Of a stretch of DNA of 64,000 nucleotides, positions 1 through 11,489 are shown piece by piece. Position 1 is the first letter of the stretch. The number at the start of each line of letters is the position of its first letter. The stretch is from Sistotremastrum niveocremeum HHB9708 (lineage: Eukaryota > Basidiomycota > Agaricomycetes > Sistotremastrales > Sistotremastraceae), in assembly GCA_001630475.1 (NCBI GenBank), contig KV419429.1:143679-207678 (forward strand). Direction: 5' to 3'. Below the pieces are notes generated by a model. That model saw only the letters and a program-made list of their open reading frames with translations, did no database searches and was not told where the DNA came from. Both the position numbers and the translations under genes were made by a program.

Positions 1-2799
1 TCTATCGCAGGTCGTGGGGCTCAAGATAGCCTCTATACCCTCTATGAGCGAGCTCTCGACGGCATTGAATACATCGATCAACCAACATTCGCTCACGAAT
101 TCCGCATCGTCATAGGGACTCTCATCGTCTCACGCAATCCTCTCTCCATCAGCACGATTTCTCGATTAATCGGTGACGAGCTCGGAGGTCGGGACATTCG
201 AGGAGTCCTCGAAACGATGCAGAGTGTCCTCCGGGAAATTGGCTCAGACTCGGCACCAATTCGCTTACTCCACTCGTCATTCTCTGATTACCTAACCGAT
301 CGAACCCTTTGCACCGACGAGCTTCGGCTCATCGTCCGACCAACCCATCATGCTCTAATGGCTCAGAGATGTCTCCGGATAATGAATGCCTCCCTGAAAT
401 GCAACATTTGTGACTTGCCAAACAATCTCCTCTTTGATGAGATCGACGATCTTTCTTCCAGAGTCGCCACCAATATTTCGCCGGAGCTGCGATACGCTTG
501 CCGCTATTGGGTCGATCATGTAATACGCAGTGAAGGACAAGAAAAATTGCTGGTCGATCTATCGTCTAAATTCCTACATGCCCATTCTCTGGAGTGGCTA
601 GAAGTCATGAGTCTAATTCAGGAGACAGATGACGTGGCTGATATTCTTCAAGGACTTCTACGCTGGGCTCGGGTACAGGTAAGCACATCCATAGTCAAAA
701 TCCTCAAACTCGTCAAAAGTCTAATTGCAAAACTTCAGGACAAAGCCGACGTCGAGGGAACTCTAGTCAAATACCTGACAGAACTCCAACACCTCTTCCA
801 CCAATTCGGCTCCATGATCTCCTCCGCAGGCCATCACATCTACACCTCCGCCCTCCCCTTCATCCCCTCCGGTTCCCTCCTCCAACCTCTCCTAACAACC
901 TATCACGATATCCCCAACCTCTGCATCGGCCGCGACAAAACCTGGCCTCCTCTCGAGATACTTCGAGGGCATACGAAAGTCATAAACGCCATAGCATTCT
1001 CACCGGACGGTACACAATTCACATCAGCTTCTTCCGACAAGACGTTATGTATCTGGGATGCACGCACTCACGAGCCTATCCGACGAGGAATAAAAGGACA
1101 CGAAGATGATGTCTCATGTCTCGCTTATTCTCACACTGGCAAGAGAATTTTGTCAGGGTCGTACGACAACACTCTCAAACTCTGGGCGAGCGACACGGGA
1201 GAAAAAATCACTGATATTCCAAGTCTTCACGAGGACAAGATCACTTCCTTGGCTTGTTCTTCCGATGGAAAATATTTCGCTTCGGCGTCTGCGGACGGAA
1301 CGATCAATATCCGACTCACAAAAAATAACAGTCTTCATTTCACCTTCAAACACAGTACATCCGTCTATTCTCTCGTCTTCAACCACGCAAACACAAGGAT
1401 AGCTTGCGGCACCGAAGACGGATCTGTGCTATGTCTAAAGCTCAATGACAGAAGCTTAGCATTCAAGAAAGAATTGACGAATATCCGCAGTCCTATCCAT
1501 TGCGTCCGTTATTCAAACCAAGACGAACATCTCGGCGTCGCAATCGAAACAGGAGACTCCCAAAACGTCTCCGGAATATATCTCCTCGATCCCTCCACAG
1601 GATCCTCTCTCGGCCAACCCCTCCTCCAATCTCTCCCCGTCCAACATTTCGAATTCTCCCCCGACTCCACAAAAATCGCCGCTTCAACTTCCGGACCCCA
1701 ATCAGCGCTATACATCATCGATCTCCCATCCGGCAAAATCCTCTCCTCTCATCGAAATCGGCCTTTTTCATTTACATACGCCCCCAACAGCTCAATCATC
1801 GCATCATCAAGTCCAAGCGAACATCTCCTCCTATGGGATGTCCAAACTCTCCTTTCCTCCCCTGCAAACGATATAAATGAAAATCAACCGTCGGTGAAAC
1901 AGGTGATTTTCTCTTCGGATGAATCGAAGCTTATCGGAGGAACGAGAGAAGGCACGATCCGACGATGGGATTTGATTACAGGAGTTGAAGATCCGCCAGC
2001 GTGTGCAGCAGTGATAGGCGATAATAAGATCATCACTGCATTGGCCATCGACCACAAAGGCGGGATGATCGCATATGGTCTTCTGCATGGACTTGTCCAT
2101 GTCCGCTCTGTCAAGTCCGATGACGGCAATGCCATAACGCTTTCGCACCCTCACAAACGCACAATCACCTCTCTCTGCTTTGCTCCCCACGCCCATCAGC
2201 TCGCAGTTGGCGCACTAGGAGGCACAATCACCATCTGGGATTACGACAACAAATCAATCCTAAAGAACTTCGAATACCGAGTCGAGGGGACTAACGAAAA
2301 AACCGAGAGAGGCAGCAATATATCAACCGAGATCATTCAATTCTCCAAGAACGGAGAACACCTAGCAGCAATATTCGAAGACGTCATAGTACTCTGGGAA
2401 CTCCGTCAAGGAGGTATCGAAAAATACATCTCAATCACCCGAACAGAAGGTCATCCAATCCTCGATCTATCTTTTTCATCCCAATCCGAACTCGGAATAT
2501 GGATCTCAACGCTCCGAAATCCTCCTATATTCGTCGATTTCGATATTTCTGGGGGCACCGTACAAACCGATTCCAAGACACATCCTCCTCTGCCTTTCTT
2601 CGTCGACGAAGATGCATGGGTATACGAATATCCAAGTCACAGACTCTTCCAATTAACACCACGAAGCACCCCGAAAACATTACTAGCTATAACACGCCGT
2701 GGGAGATTAGCTTTTCAATCTGGAGGACGAGTTCGAGTTATCGACTTTTCCAAGTATTTGAAGAATCAGGAACCGAACGGTCATGCATGCCAGAAGTGA
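1..2799 (+). CDS. NLR-type STAND NTPase, C-terminal part with WD40 propeller (5' partial)
   Basis: The frame is open from base 1 to the stop at 2799, so the gene enters from the left and its NACHT P-loop lies outside the window. The visible protein starts in the helical region after NACHT (LLHSSFSDYLTD, YACRYWVDHV motifs). From about base 950 it continues into a long WD40 array with units such as GHTKVINAIAFSPDG and SDKTLCIWD, and ends with a conserved tail (FVDEDAWVYEYP). It is a paralogue of the complete NLR at 30778-35636, aligning over the helical region, propeller and tail. A likely intron at 679-738 (GTAAGC...CAG) sits exactly where the paralogue has one, but here it is 60 bp, in frame and stop-free. 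In this family NACHT oligomerises and WD40 senses ligand. The role in non-self recognition or programmed cell death is known for fungal relatives and inferred here. Confidence 0.85.
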   Translation, partial: SIAGRGAQDSLYTLYERALDGIEYIDQPTFAHEFRIVIGTLIVSRNPLSISTISRLIGDELGGRDIRGVLETMQSVLREIGSDSAPIRLLHSSFSDYLTDRTLCTDELRLIVRPTHHALMAQRCLRIMNASLKCNICDLPNNLLFDEIDDLSSRVATNISPELRYACRYWVDHVIRSEGQEKLLVDLSSKFLHAHSLEWLEVMSLIQETDDVADILQGLLRWARVQVSTSIVKILKLVKSLIAKLQDKADVEGTLVKYLTELQHLFHQFGSMISSAGHHIYTSALPFIPSGSLLQPLLTTYHDIPNLCIGRDKTWPPLEILRGHTKVINAIAFSPDGTQFTSASSDKTLCIWDARTHEPIRRGIKGHEDDVSCLAYSHTGKRILSGSYDNTLKLWASDTGEKITDIPSLHEDKITSLACSSDGKYFASASADGTINIRLTKNNSLHFTFKHSTSVYSLVFNHANTRIACGTEDGSVLCLKLNDRSLAFKKELTNIRSPIHCVRYSNQDEHLGVAIETGDSQNVSGIYLLDPSTGSSLGQPLLQSLPVQHFEFSPDSTKIAASTSGPQSALYIIDLPSGKILSSHRNRPFSFTYAPNSSIIASSSPSEHLLLWDVQTLLSSPANDINENQPSVKQVIFSSDESKLIGGTREGTIRRWDLITGVEDPPACAAVIGDNKIITALAIDHKGGMIAYGLLHGLVHVRSVKSDDGNAITLSHPHKRTITSLCFAPHAHQLAVGALGGTITIWDYDNKSILKNFEYRVEGTNEKTERGSNISTEIIQFSKNGEHLAAIFEDVIVLWELRQGGIEKYISITRTEGHPILDLSFSSQSELGIWISTLRNPPIFVDFDISGGTVQTDSKTHPPLPFFVDEDAWVYEYPSHRLFQLTPRSTPKTLLAITRRGRLAFQSGGRVRVIDFSKYLKNQEPNGHACQK

Positions 2800-3149
2800 T
2801 GTTGGAGAACAGTACTAGTCTCAGACACTTGATCAGATGATTAATGGAGGAGGAGTCGTTGGATCATAGCGAAATAGCGCTAGCAATAGTCTAGTAGCGT
2901 CGAGCGATGCTGGATTGTCCGTTATAGACTTCTACTCGCCTGCTATGATACACCGGATCCGAAGCAGTATCGACTATCAATTGTGCAAGGCTTTATCTTA
3001 TCCTCTCTGCCCTCTCCTGAATTCAACCGTGACCAGCACATATGCGTGTATCCTCGACGTTCTAATATTTAACTGCAGAATGTAAGTAATCAATGCAAGT
3101 ATAAAAAATCCAAAAGAATTACGCACCCCAGTTCGCGTCGTCAAAGAGA
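2800..3149. other. Intergenic region between convergent genes
   Basis: This is the 3' flank of the left NLR and of the minus-strand FMN-binding gene. I see no coding exon or repeat here. Confidence 0.5.
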
Positions 3150-3931
3150 CTATCTCAAAGCCCTAACATGTTCCGGAACATCCCCAACTCCTCCCAACCC
3201 AACCGCCACCTCATCCCCCACCACCTCCCCAACCCCCCTCCACACAGGCACAACCCCCGTCCAGACCCTCTTCACAAGCTCCCCATCCTCCAAATCCTTC
3301 TTCTCATTCTTCACACCCCCACCCCTCACTTTCGCACTCCCACTCTCCACCAATACCCTAATCAACCCCGTCGAATTCACCTCCGTCTCTGTCGGCAACC
3401 GCGCATGATCCCATCGACCCGGTATCGCTCCTTCCACCACGTTCCTCAACTTTTCGGCTTTAGTGGAAGAGAGAGGGGGTGTGGAAGGAGAAGAGTCGGA
3501 GGAGAGTGAACCGAAAGGGAGTGTATACCCGTGTAAGATTGCACTGCGATAGTTCAAATCGGTAGAGTAATGCGATAGCGCAAGGACGTATCCGTCCAGA
3601 ATGGAGAACGTAACCACAACCCTCGTACCCTTCTCATCCAAAGCTTTCGTAAACCTCCCTCTCGCATATCCTTTTCTTCATCAATTCCCCTCCTTTAATT
3701 TACTAGAGAAAGGGACGTACCATGAAAATACAAATAAAGATCCCCATCGATATCTTCCACAGCTCCAAGCATAGGTAAACACTGCGGCAAGCCCTCATCG
3801 TCAACCCATGATACATGTCCGATCTTCGCTTCGGCGATTATAGATTTAATCGTTTCTTTATCGTATGATGCTCGTGCGGTGTATCGGGATATAGTATTGA
3901 GAGGCGTCTTGTCGTATGTCGGTTCTGACAT
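3150..3931 (-). CDS. Pyridoxamine 5'-phosphate oxidase-like / FMN-binding split-barrel protein
   Basis: Two exons (3931-3721 and 3658-3150) joined by a 62-bp GTACGT...AG intron give 239 residues. The start chosen is the ATG opening MSEPTYDKTPLN. An in-frame upstream ATG exists but its sequence is low-complexity Ser/Pro. The pattern matches the Pyridox_ox_2 family of flavin-nucleotide-binding proteins: an N-terminal K-T-P-L-N-T-I-R-Y region, then GHVSWVDDEGLPQCLPM, LYFHG, VVVTFSILDGYVLA and the central NYRSAILHG motif. Members bind FMN or related cofactors in a split beta barrel, and most have no assigned substrate. It is transcribed divergently from the aldo-keto reductase at 4648 across a 716-bp gap. 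Family is confident, function is not. Confidence 0.85.
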
Positions 3932-4647
3932 ATTGATTATCGTTGATTCAATGATTCCGATTGAGATGGGCCCGGGGATGTATGAGGATGATCTGGTGGA
4001 TGTGGAGGCGGGGATAAAATGAGCTGGGATGGAGGGGGGGAGTGAAGACGATGAGCTGGGGGTTGAGGATGGGGATGAGCTGGGGTAGTGAGAGGTAGGT
4101 AGAATCTTACGATACGATACGATACGATAAATAAGCTCGAACACGTGTCCTGAGCCTCCCTGAGTCAGGTACCGGTGCTATCTCTGGACTCTCGAGCGAA
4201 TAGCACGTCGTCGATTAATCATTGTGGACGAGTCATCAAGTTGACGCCGGTCATCGTGCCATCTAGCTCGAGTGATAATTCGATGTTCAAAGCATCGAGC
4301 AGGAACTTGAATTCGAAGCCAATTTCTTCAGGAGACGATCCCAGATTCCCAGGCCAGTGGATCAAGACTTAACCTCAACGCTCAACGAGTAGTTGGTCGA
4401 AGGTGGTAGACCATACAGTAAACAAAGACGAAAATGCGCATTGGGGATCGTCGAAGGGGAAGAGGATGGATGAAAGATCTGCAATCGGCCCGGTTCGCGC
4501 ACCGGGCTTCCTTCACCCTCCGTCATGCCATCGATCGCATCCAAAGTATATATAGCACCCCTCTCCTCTCTCCTCTCTCCTCTCTCCCTCTGATCTCCCA
4601 ACCCCATCAATCGACAAATCTACCAAGCGTTCTCTACATTCACGAAA
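3932..4647. promoter_or_regulatory. Bidirectional promoter region with CGATA pentamer repeat
   Basis: Shared upstream region of the divergent FMN-binding and aldo-keto reductase genes. A short tandem run of the CGATA pentamer lies near 4109-4130. A TATATATA box at 4547-4554 sits about 95 bp before the reductase ATG and is followed by a CT-rich tract (TCTCC repeats, 4560-4590), a usual arrangement at fungal core promoters. I see no coding exon. Confidence 0.5.
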
Positions 4648-7069
4648 ATGACCTATCACCCCTATCCAACCGTCAAACTCAACACGGGCGCGATAATGCC
4701 TGCGATAGGTCTTGGGACATGGAGCGGGACGACGAAGGAGGAATGGGAGAGTGCTTTGCCTTGGTATAAATCTGCTCTTTCCGTACGTCCCCCCATCTCC
4801 CCCTCCCTTCCTCTCACTAAGCTTTCCATACACAGGTGGGATACAGACTGCTCGACACAGCCCACGGATACGGAACCGAACCCGTCGTAGGAAAGGCTTT
4901 TAGAGAGAGTGGGATTCCGAGAGAGGAAATGTGGATCACTACGAAGCTCCCTTCGCAGCATCATGATCGTGTCGTTTATTCGCTTGATGAATCGCTCGAT
5001 CGTCTTGGATATCCTTCTGTCGATCTCGTACGTCCCCATTCTTTCGCTTGGCTTGGCATGCTAGTGGGTTGATACGTGTGTAGTACCTAATCCACTGGCC
5101 CCAATCTCATCCCTATCACGCAAACGACGAGCCAGACATAAAAGGAGAAGATGGAAGACATGTGACGGTTGTTCATCCGGATGTAGGTGAGACGTGGAAG
5201 CAGATGGAGGAGGTGTATGAGAGTGGAAAGGCAAAGGCTATTGGGGTGTCTAATTTCAGCGTTAAAACGTACGTCTTCTCTCCCTCTTCTCTTCGTTCCA
5301 CCCTCCCCTTCGCTCTCTTCTTCTCTTCTCTTCTCTTCTCTTCGCTTCGTTCTTGAGCACGATCGTTGATTTGGTGCAGGTTAACCCAACTCCTCAAAAC
5401 AGCAAAAATAATCCCAGCAGTGAATCAAGTAGAAATGCACCCCCACCTCAATCAATCCGAGCTCAAAGCATTCTGCGATAAACATGGGATCGTGTTGACT
5501 GCTTATTCGCCAACTGGTACGTCCTTCCTCTTCCCTCCTTTCCCTTCTTGCTTGCCTTGCCTCCCGGCCTCTTCCTCCTCTTTCTCTCATCTCCGCTTTC
5601 CTCCTCTTCTCTCTTCCGCTCCTTCCTTTCTCGCCCCCTTTTCCGACTCTGAGCTTTTACGATGTATGACGGCGGACTGACCAATCACAGGCTACGCCCC
5701 CGTCCGCACCGACCCCACCGTAACCGCCCTAGCTACAAAACACTCCGTCTCACCAGCTCAAATCTCCCTCGCGTGGCATGTCCAGAGGGGTACGAGTGCT
5801 GTTCCTAAGAGTACGGATGTGGGACGGCAGGAGGGGAATTTGAAAAAGGTGAGTTCTTACTTTATACTTCCCTTTTCGCCTTCATTGCGATTTCGATTTC
5901 GATTATCTCGCTTTTATCTTCGGGGATACTTCCGTTCCTTCTCCGTTGCCTTCTATACTTTCACTTTCCGTTTCTTTTCCCCTTCCGCTTTTTGACGACT
6001 TATCGTCGTTCCATCCTACCATCCTTCTTTTGCTCCCGTTTCCTGCATCTGTTCTCCTTTCGTCTTTGAGGCGCTAGTCCCGTTCATCACTTTCAGTCTT
6101 CGTCTCCATTGATCTCCAGTTTCTCCCTCTTCACTTCGATTTTCTCGTAATCTCCTCCTTCGTCCTTCGCTCTACGTCACTCATCTTCCTCCCTCCCGTT
6201 CTTTCGTTCACACCTGCACTCTTTCTTTCAGTTCTTAAACTATCGCCATCATTTATGATTATGATTATGATTATGATTATGATTATGACGAGCTTGAGTA
6301 TCAGCTCATTGTCTGTCCCCTCACTCCGTGAATCCGTCTCGTCTTCTGAACTCTTCGCCCTTCGCTGCTTCTTTCCGTCTCCCTTTCACATTTTTCTACC
6401 TCTTTTCGTTTCCTCCTTGTCCACTTGCGTTTCTTCCTTCTTTCAACGCGTCCTTCACATCCTTCTTTCCGTCCGTTCTTGCTATCGAAGCTCGTTGATC
6501 TACCTCTGGACTCTAGATGCTGAGGCAGCTGAGATCTCAGTCGTTGCATATCTCGCGTTTTATCTCGCCTTTGAAGTTTCATGATATTCTGTATCGTGCT
6601 CTTTTTCCTCTCATTTTACACGGACTTTTCGTTCTTCTTTTCTCTTCCTTCGGCTTTCATCGGCTTTCTTCTTATTAATATGCCTTCATCTTTCACCTTT
6701 CGTATTTCGTACCTTTTCGTGTTCATTTTCTTCTTCTTCTCGGACTCCCGTCCTTCGTTCTTCCATCCATCATTCTCTCTTTCTTTCAGTCATTCTTCTC
6801 TCCTCGATATTCACCCTTTATCGATGATCTATTCACCCCTTTCCTCTCATCTCATCAACCTCCCATCCCCAATTCTTCCTTTACTCCTCAACTCACCCAC
6901 CCTATCCTCCTGAAACACACAACTGACCAATATCTCTTTACAGCTCCCCATCCTCTCCAAAGAAGACATGCAAAAACTCGGATCATTAAACAACGGAAAA
7001 CATCTCTGTCAATATGGATGTCCCGAAGGAGACGTCTTTGGATGGAGTTATGAGCAGATGGGGTGGTAG
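4648..7069 (+). CDS. Aldo-keto reductase (AKR superfamily)
   Basis: Six exons close in frame to 310 residues: 4648-4782, 4836-5027, 5084-5268, 5380-5516, 5691-5848 and 6944-7069. The product is a soluble NADPH-dependent carbonyl reductase of the (beta/alpha)8 type. The catalytic tetrad is complete: Asp in LLDTAHGYG, Tyr in the same motif, Lys in WITTKLP and His in YLIHWP. Family signatures include GLGTWSG, the IGVSNFS motif, [14 protein letters not shown] and the cofactor motif [14 protein letters not shown]. Length is normal for the family. The first four introns are 53-174 bp, but the fifth is 1095 bp (5849-6943), very long for this genome and almost purely pyrimidine-rich on the coding strand. 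Substrate cannot be inferred. Confidence 0.93.
5849..6943 (+). other. Oversized pyrimidine-rich intron with ATGATT microsatellite
   Basis: The donor is AAG|GTGAGT and the acceptor TTTACAG|CTC; both flanking exons keep frame. The interior is dominated by C and T on the coding strand (TTC, CTT and TCC runs). It includes about five tandem ATGATT hexamers at 6255-6287. The apparent open frames inside (6255-6584, 6581-6913) are Ser/Phe-rich composition artefacts. Confidence 0.75.
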
Positions 7070-8664
7070 ATCGCAACGTAACGTAACGCAACGCAACGCA
7101 GGGTCTGAGTGGACGACTGAGTGGACTACTGAGTGGACGTGTTGATACATGTAAACGAAGTTTTGGGAGGGTGAAGTTCAACACGAGTCTTGAGGTGTAT
7201 GTGTACGATATGATATGGTGAAGTATCATGAAGTAAAAAAAAAAAAAAACTAAAGATCAGTCGACGATTCGATTTGCTTCGATTCGAATTGATATCCTGA
7301 GTCCGGCTCGACACAAAATCATATATAATCATACCAGTACCGGACGCGAAGCTTAGGAACCTCGCCCTTGCTTATCCGGATCCAAACTACAGTAGTCCCG
7401 GTGTTCCAGATCACTGGCACTGACACAAGCTCGATTGGGCAGACGCAAGACATCCAGCTCTCCACAAACAATTGCAAGCGCTGCCGTTTGAGAAATAAAA
7501 ATGTTATACAGTACTGTTAACAATATTCCCAGACTCCAGAGAACTTTGAAGATGCCAGTGGGACGCAATCTGTATTCTTTATTATGTATATATCCCATTA
7601 TCATTGGCCATCGATGCATCGTTTCTCGGGGGACAAGATTCTATTCGACTCGCTAGAGCCTCATCCTACGAGATCACGTCGACGTCTATATCCCCAGTCT
7701 CGCCGCCGGCGCGCCTCGAATTCTATACGAAAGTACGGCCTTTGCACCGACGGATCATCTCGAGATCACAGCAAGGCATCCAGATATTCAAGAGATCAAT
7801 CATCGGTCATCAATACATCACTCGAATCCCTTCGTGACTTCGTCGACTCTTGTTCGTCCGCGTATCCGATGTCGAACGTCTCAGCCGCCATTTTGATATC
7901 TCCGACTATATTGATCTTGGCCTCTCGATCTTTCGACAAGATCTCCAGAATGCCATATCCTCGAGTACACCCAACTACTCAGGTCATCTCTCGCAAGCAC
8001 GTACGATTTAAGATCCATCCACTGGCATCTGTCTTTCACAAATCGACTCCTAATCATACATCATCGCCACCGTATTTTGCCAACATTGTTACATTCGTCT
8101 TCCGGAATCATATCATCCGTCCGCACCTCGAAAGCAGACAACACTCCGTTGAATTCCCTTCCTTTGCCTCATGATCATCCAATCGCCTCCAGTAGTCAAA
8201 GCAGCAACTTCGTAGTCATCACTCAAGTCTTAGTCGAGCGCCGAGCTCCCTCGAAAACATAGTCAAGTCACAGCCGCGAACATAGTCGCATATCCAGATC
8301 AGCCACAGCAGATTCTCGTCCACTAGGAGCAGTTGCTCAGTTTCCATCGCCCCAAGATATTCCCATCCCCTCGCCAGTCACTCGATCCAAGTCGATCACC
8401 TCGCGATTACTTCAGCCACATCAAAGCATCATATTATCCAATATTTGTCGCCTCCAATATCTTCCAATCCGTGTTATCATCAGTCGATCGCCTTCGTCAT
8501 TCCTCGATTGCAGAACGCTAGGATACAAATCTTTTTGCCATTTCGCATTGCGGCATGGTGCACCTTCAAAACCACTTGTCAACTCTTTGCACATTCATTT
8601 TCACCACGCTGAGAGCATACACTTCAAGTCCTTTGCATTGTCTTCATTACTTGCCGTCATGAGC
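7070..8664. other. Gene-poor region with short tandem repeats
   Basis: Just after the reductase stop there is a run of ACGTA/ACGCA pentamers (about 7076-7100), then three copies of a CTGAGTGGAC unit (about 7105-7140). A 14-A tract lies near 7234. A long open frame at 7584-8174 (196 codons) has Ser/Arg/His-rich composition and no recognisable motif, so I do not call it a gene. Otherwise I see nothing I can support. Confidence 0.4.
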
Positions 8665-8880
8665 GGGGACGCTCATACATCAGGAAATGGGGTCCGCAGT
8701 GGGTAGCGATATCGTAGAGATATCGTAGTCCTATAGGTTGCCATGTAGCGACATGTAGACACATAGCGCCTATAGACAAGTCCTGTTTATAAAGCACGTA
8801 AAAGCGGTCCCATAGCACTCCCATAGCACATCCGTAGCACGAAACGACACTCACAACTCCCATAGCACTCGTGTAGTCAG
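8665..8880 (-). repeat. Dispersed repeat, copy A (GCTATGGGA units, GGACCCCATTTCCTGATG end)
   Basis: Read on the minus strand it contains the run GGATGTGCTATGGGA, repeated GCTATGGGA units, and ends in GCGGACCCCATTTCCTGATG (8697-8678) followed by TAT. A related copy lies in the opposite orientation at about 10540-10727, and an isolated identical 20-mer end lies at 49986-50005. It looks like a short non-autonomous repetitive element. Precise outer ends were not defined. Confidence 0.5.
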
Positions 8881-10037
8881 ACCCTGCAATCTGCTTTGTT
8901 TTGCTTTTTGCTCACATTTTGGAATCACAGTGGTCAATTCGCAGGCATAAAGTGTATATTAATGTCTAGCAAAATCATCTACATTCGATTGGACAGTCTA
9001 TCTAATGCTGATGCGTCATCTTGTCATTCTATTGTGACCGCCCCGTCGCGCTATCGCCATTTTGCGTCCACGGAAGAGAAACTGAGAGCAAGGGTAAAGA
9101 AATTAAGGTTAGGATTGGATGTTGCAAAGGAAATGGATGAAGCTCACGTACGTGAATCTACTTGAGAGCCACAGAGATTGGAGCCGCTACATAACATGAC
9201 CTCTGCCGAGTGAAGCGGTCAGTATTGATCGAAGAGGGCATTGAACAAGGGAACACTCACCATAAGGACGCGCGGACGGGTTGAATGGGCAAAGAGATGA
9301 AGTGAGTCTCGGAGATCGAAACGTACGGAAGAAGAACGTACGGAAGAAGAAAGACAGCGTACTATCGAGATACTGGGACTTGAAAGGACTGGATTGATGG
9401 GAGGCAATGAACGAATGACTTGAAGTGCGTTGGACTGGAATCATTGCATCCGCCGCAGGATGAGATGGATGAGGGTCAAGGGCAAGTATGAGGTCGTCGG
9501 AGTTTGAAGGTAGAGCAGCTTTTGGCCCAGTCGCGCCATTTTGACTTGTCAAAATTTTCCCATCCGACTCACCGCTGCAAGTGTCGATCTCAATATCGAA
9601 TCCGAAGCTCTTCAAGCTCTTCCATTGGCTGTTCCACTTCATCCACCCTCTAGCACTGGCGATCAATACTGCAATAACGGCTTGCTTCGACTATGACTGG
9701 CCGTCGTTGCCGCTCCCTCAACTCTCATCAGAAAGTGCACGTACGTTAGTGCACGTACGTTAGTTGGTTCTCAGAGGGCGGCTCGCTTTGTCAAGAGGTA
9801 GGAAGCAAGGAGGTCTTTAATCTCGTCTGGGTATCGCTCATCGCAATGTGGTATCCGCATCAACCATGTTTCATTGTTCCGTCACGCTCTCCACTTCTCC
9901 CACCTGCTCTTTCGCGATTATATTCAGTCTCATCAATCAGATACTGTTTTCCTTCATTCGTTCACTCGGGTTGCCACCACGCCTCATCAATATGTTTCTC
10001 GCTGTCGTAATGTCGGACGTAGTCTTGCTGTAGGATA
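8881..10037. other. Region with possible small exons and two short tandem duplications
   Basis: An ATG at 8962 opens a Lys/Arg-rich, possibly helical stretch (EEKLRARVKKLRLGLDVAKE) up to about 9150. A minus-strand frame at 9666-9187 contains KWNSQWKSLKSFGFDIEID and looks coding over its first 80 codons. I recognise neither, and no full splice model closes, so both stay unproven. Two 14-bp tandem duplications carry the splice-donor-like CGTACG: about 9323-9350 and 9734-9762. Confidence 0.25.
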
Positions 10038-10404
10038 CTGTACGCATACGACCGTAACATACGGCCGTTACGCGTTACGTTTCCCAGGAACCGCAAAATC
10101 GACACATAACGGCCGCATTACGCGTTACGTAACGCAATCCAACATACCGCACGCAATGAACTTGCCGCTGATGATCAATATAAAATAAATTATTTTTCAA
10201 TTGTGTATATGTCCCAATCGAGTGTATATATGCTCCCTATCCTCGAAATTGGATTTTTTTGACCATTTGAGGTTACCAGACCTGCTTTCCCGAGATCCAA
10301 AATCTCAACATACAAGAGCCCCGTTATGCGTTACGTAACGCGATTTTGACACACCAACCGCCCGATTTTCGCCGTAACGATATGCTATGGTCGTATCAGT
10401 ACAG
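10038..10404 (+). mobile_element. TA-flanked MITE, copy 1 (CTGTAC TIR family)
   Basis: The 367-bp element starts CTGTACGCATACGACCGTAAC and its right end, reverse-complemented, reads CTGTACTGATACGACCAT. It is flanked by TA on both sides (10036-10037 and 10405-10406). The interior has no ORF but has several copies of the palindromic GCGTTACGTAACGC core. A second copy with near-identical termini is at 38348-38613. TIRs plus a TA duplication fit a non-autonomous Tc1/mariner-like element; the superfamily is inferred. Confidence 0.75.
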
Positions 10405-10539
10405 TAAAAGCATTTTCTTCGATCAAATGAATATCTATTTGACAAATTGATGTTGCCGCGTGCCCCAAGATCTGCTCAGCTGTGAGTCACTTTTGCAAAG
10501 TACATTTTCTTGCCGTGCTACCGGGCTGCTACGCGCGTC

Positions 10540-10727
10540 TATGGGTGGTCGCCGAATCGGATGTGCTATGGGACTGCTATGGGACTGCTATGTGACTGCT
10601 ACGAGATTGCTGGGGCTCACACAAATTCTCATAGCGGCTCAAGTCTTCTTGGGGAGCTATGAAATTTCTCATGGTCCTTTGCATCTACAGAGCGACTTTG
10701 ATCCTGGGACCCCATTTCCTGATGTAT
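10540..10727 (+). repeat. Dispersed repeat, copy B
   Basis: Contains GGATGTGCTATGGGACTGCTATGGGACTGCT-type units and ends GGACCCCATTTCCTGATG (10707-10724) plus TAT, matching copy A at 8665-8880 in inverted orientation. It lies about 135 bp after the TA-flanked MITE. Confidence 0.5.
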
Positions 10728-11489
10728 TTGAGTGACCCGGAGATGTAGAGGTTGCTCGTAGATGCCGCACTGAGCTCGGTGACAGCCATCGGCTTCGGAG
10801 AATCTATCGCACCTCATCAGGCACCATATAGCACGTTTGTTTGTTTCGCCGATATTTCTGATCATTTCCTATCATGTTATTCCTTTCGAACGTTCTTTGT
10901 TTCAAAGTCATGTGGTCTCATTTTCAGTGTTTTTCCTATAAGTACAGCGCATGTATGTAGAGAAAAGGAACTGATTCGCCCCCAGACCGCCAATATACTA
11001 GTTCACCCACAGCACTAGGGATAACTGACCCGCCGAGAGCCGCCCCATCCTACCTACGAGATCCCCTGTGGATCTCGTACTCTTCAATAATAATCACCCG
11101 CTGGGGCTCGAGTGCGTGTTTTGGGCTATGCCATTCCACGGAGTCTCCATCTCAGTGACGGAATTCGACCATGATCATATTTCGGTCCCGTCGATTGTAT
11201 AGTACGCTATTATTAGAGCAGCGGAGCTTATTGGATAAAATTGATAATCTTGATCTCGGTGCTCGTACGGGATTCAGAGCCTGAAGTCAGTAGTTCTCTG
11301 TATATTCTTCATTAATTCTTCATTGATTCGCTCATCAACTGTACACACGATATTTCGTACAGGTAGTTTGAACTCATCAGACACCGAGACTACATTTCGT
11401 ACAAGTCATTTACCTATTGATTGTCAATTGATATTCGGAAGAAGTGGTACTTGAAACAGTGAGACGCTCGGTTCGAAGTTGGTCAGTGG
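10728..11489. other. Intergenic, no supported gene
   Basis: AT-richer DNA between the repeat zone and the 3' end of the minus-strand peptidase-like gene. The short open frames lack motifs or splice support. Confidence 0.4.
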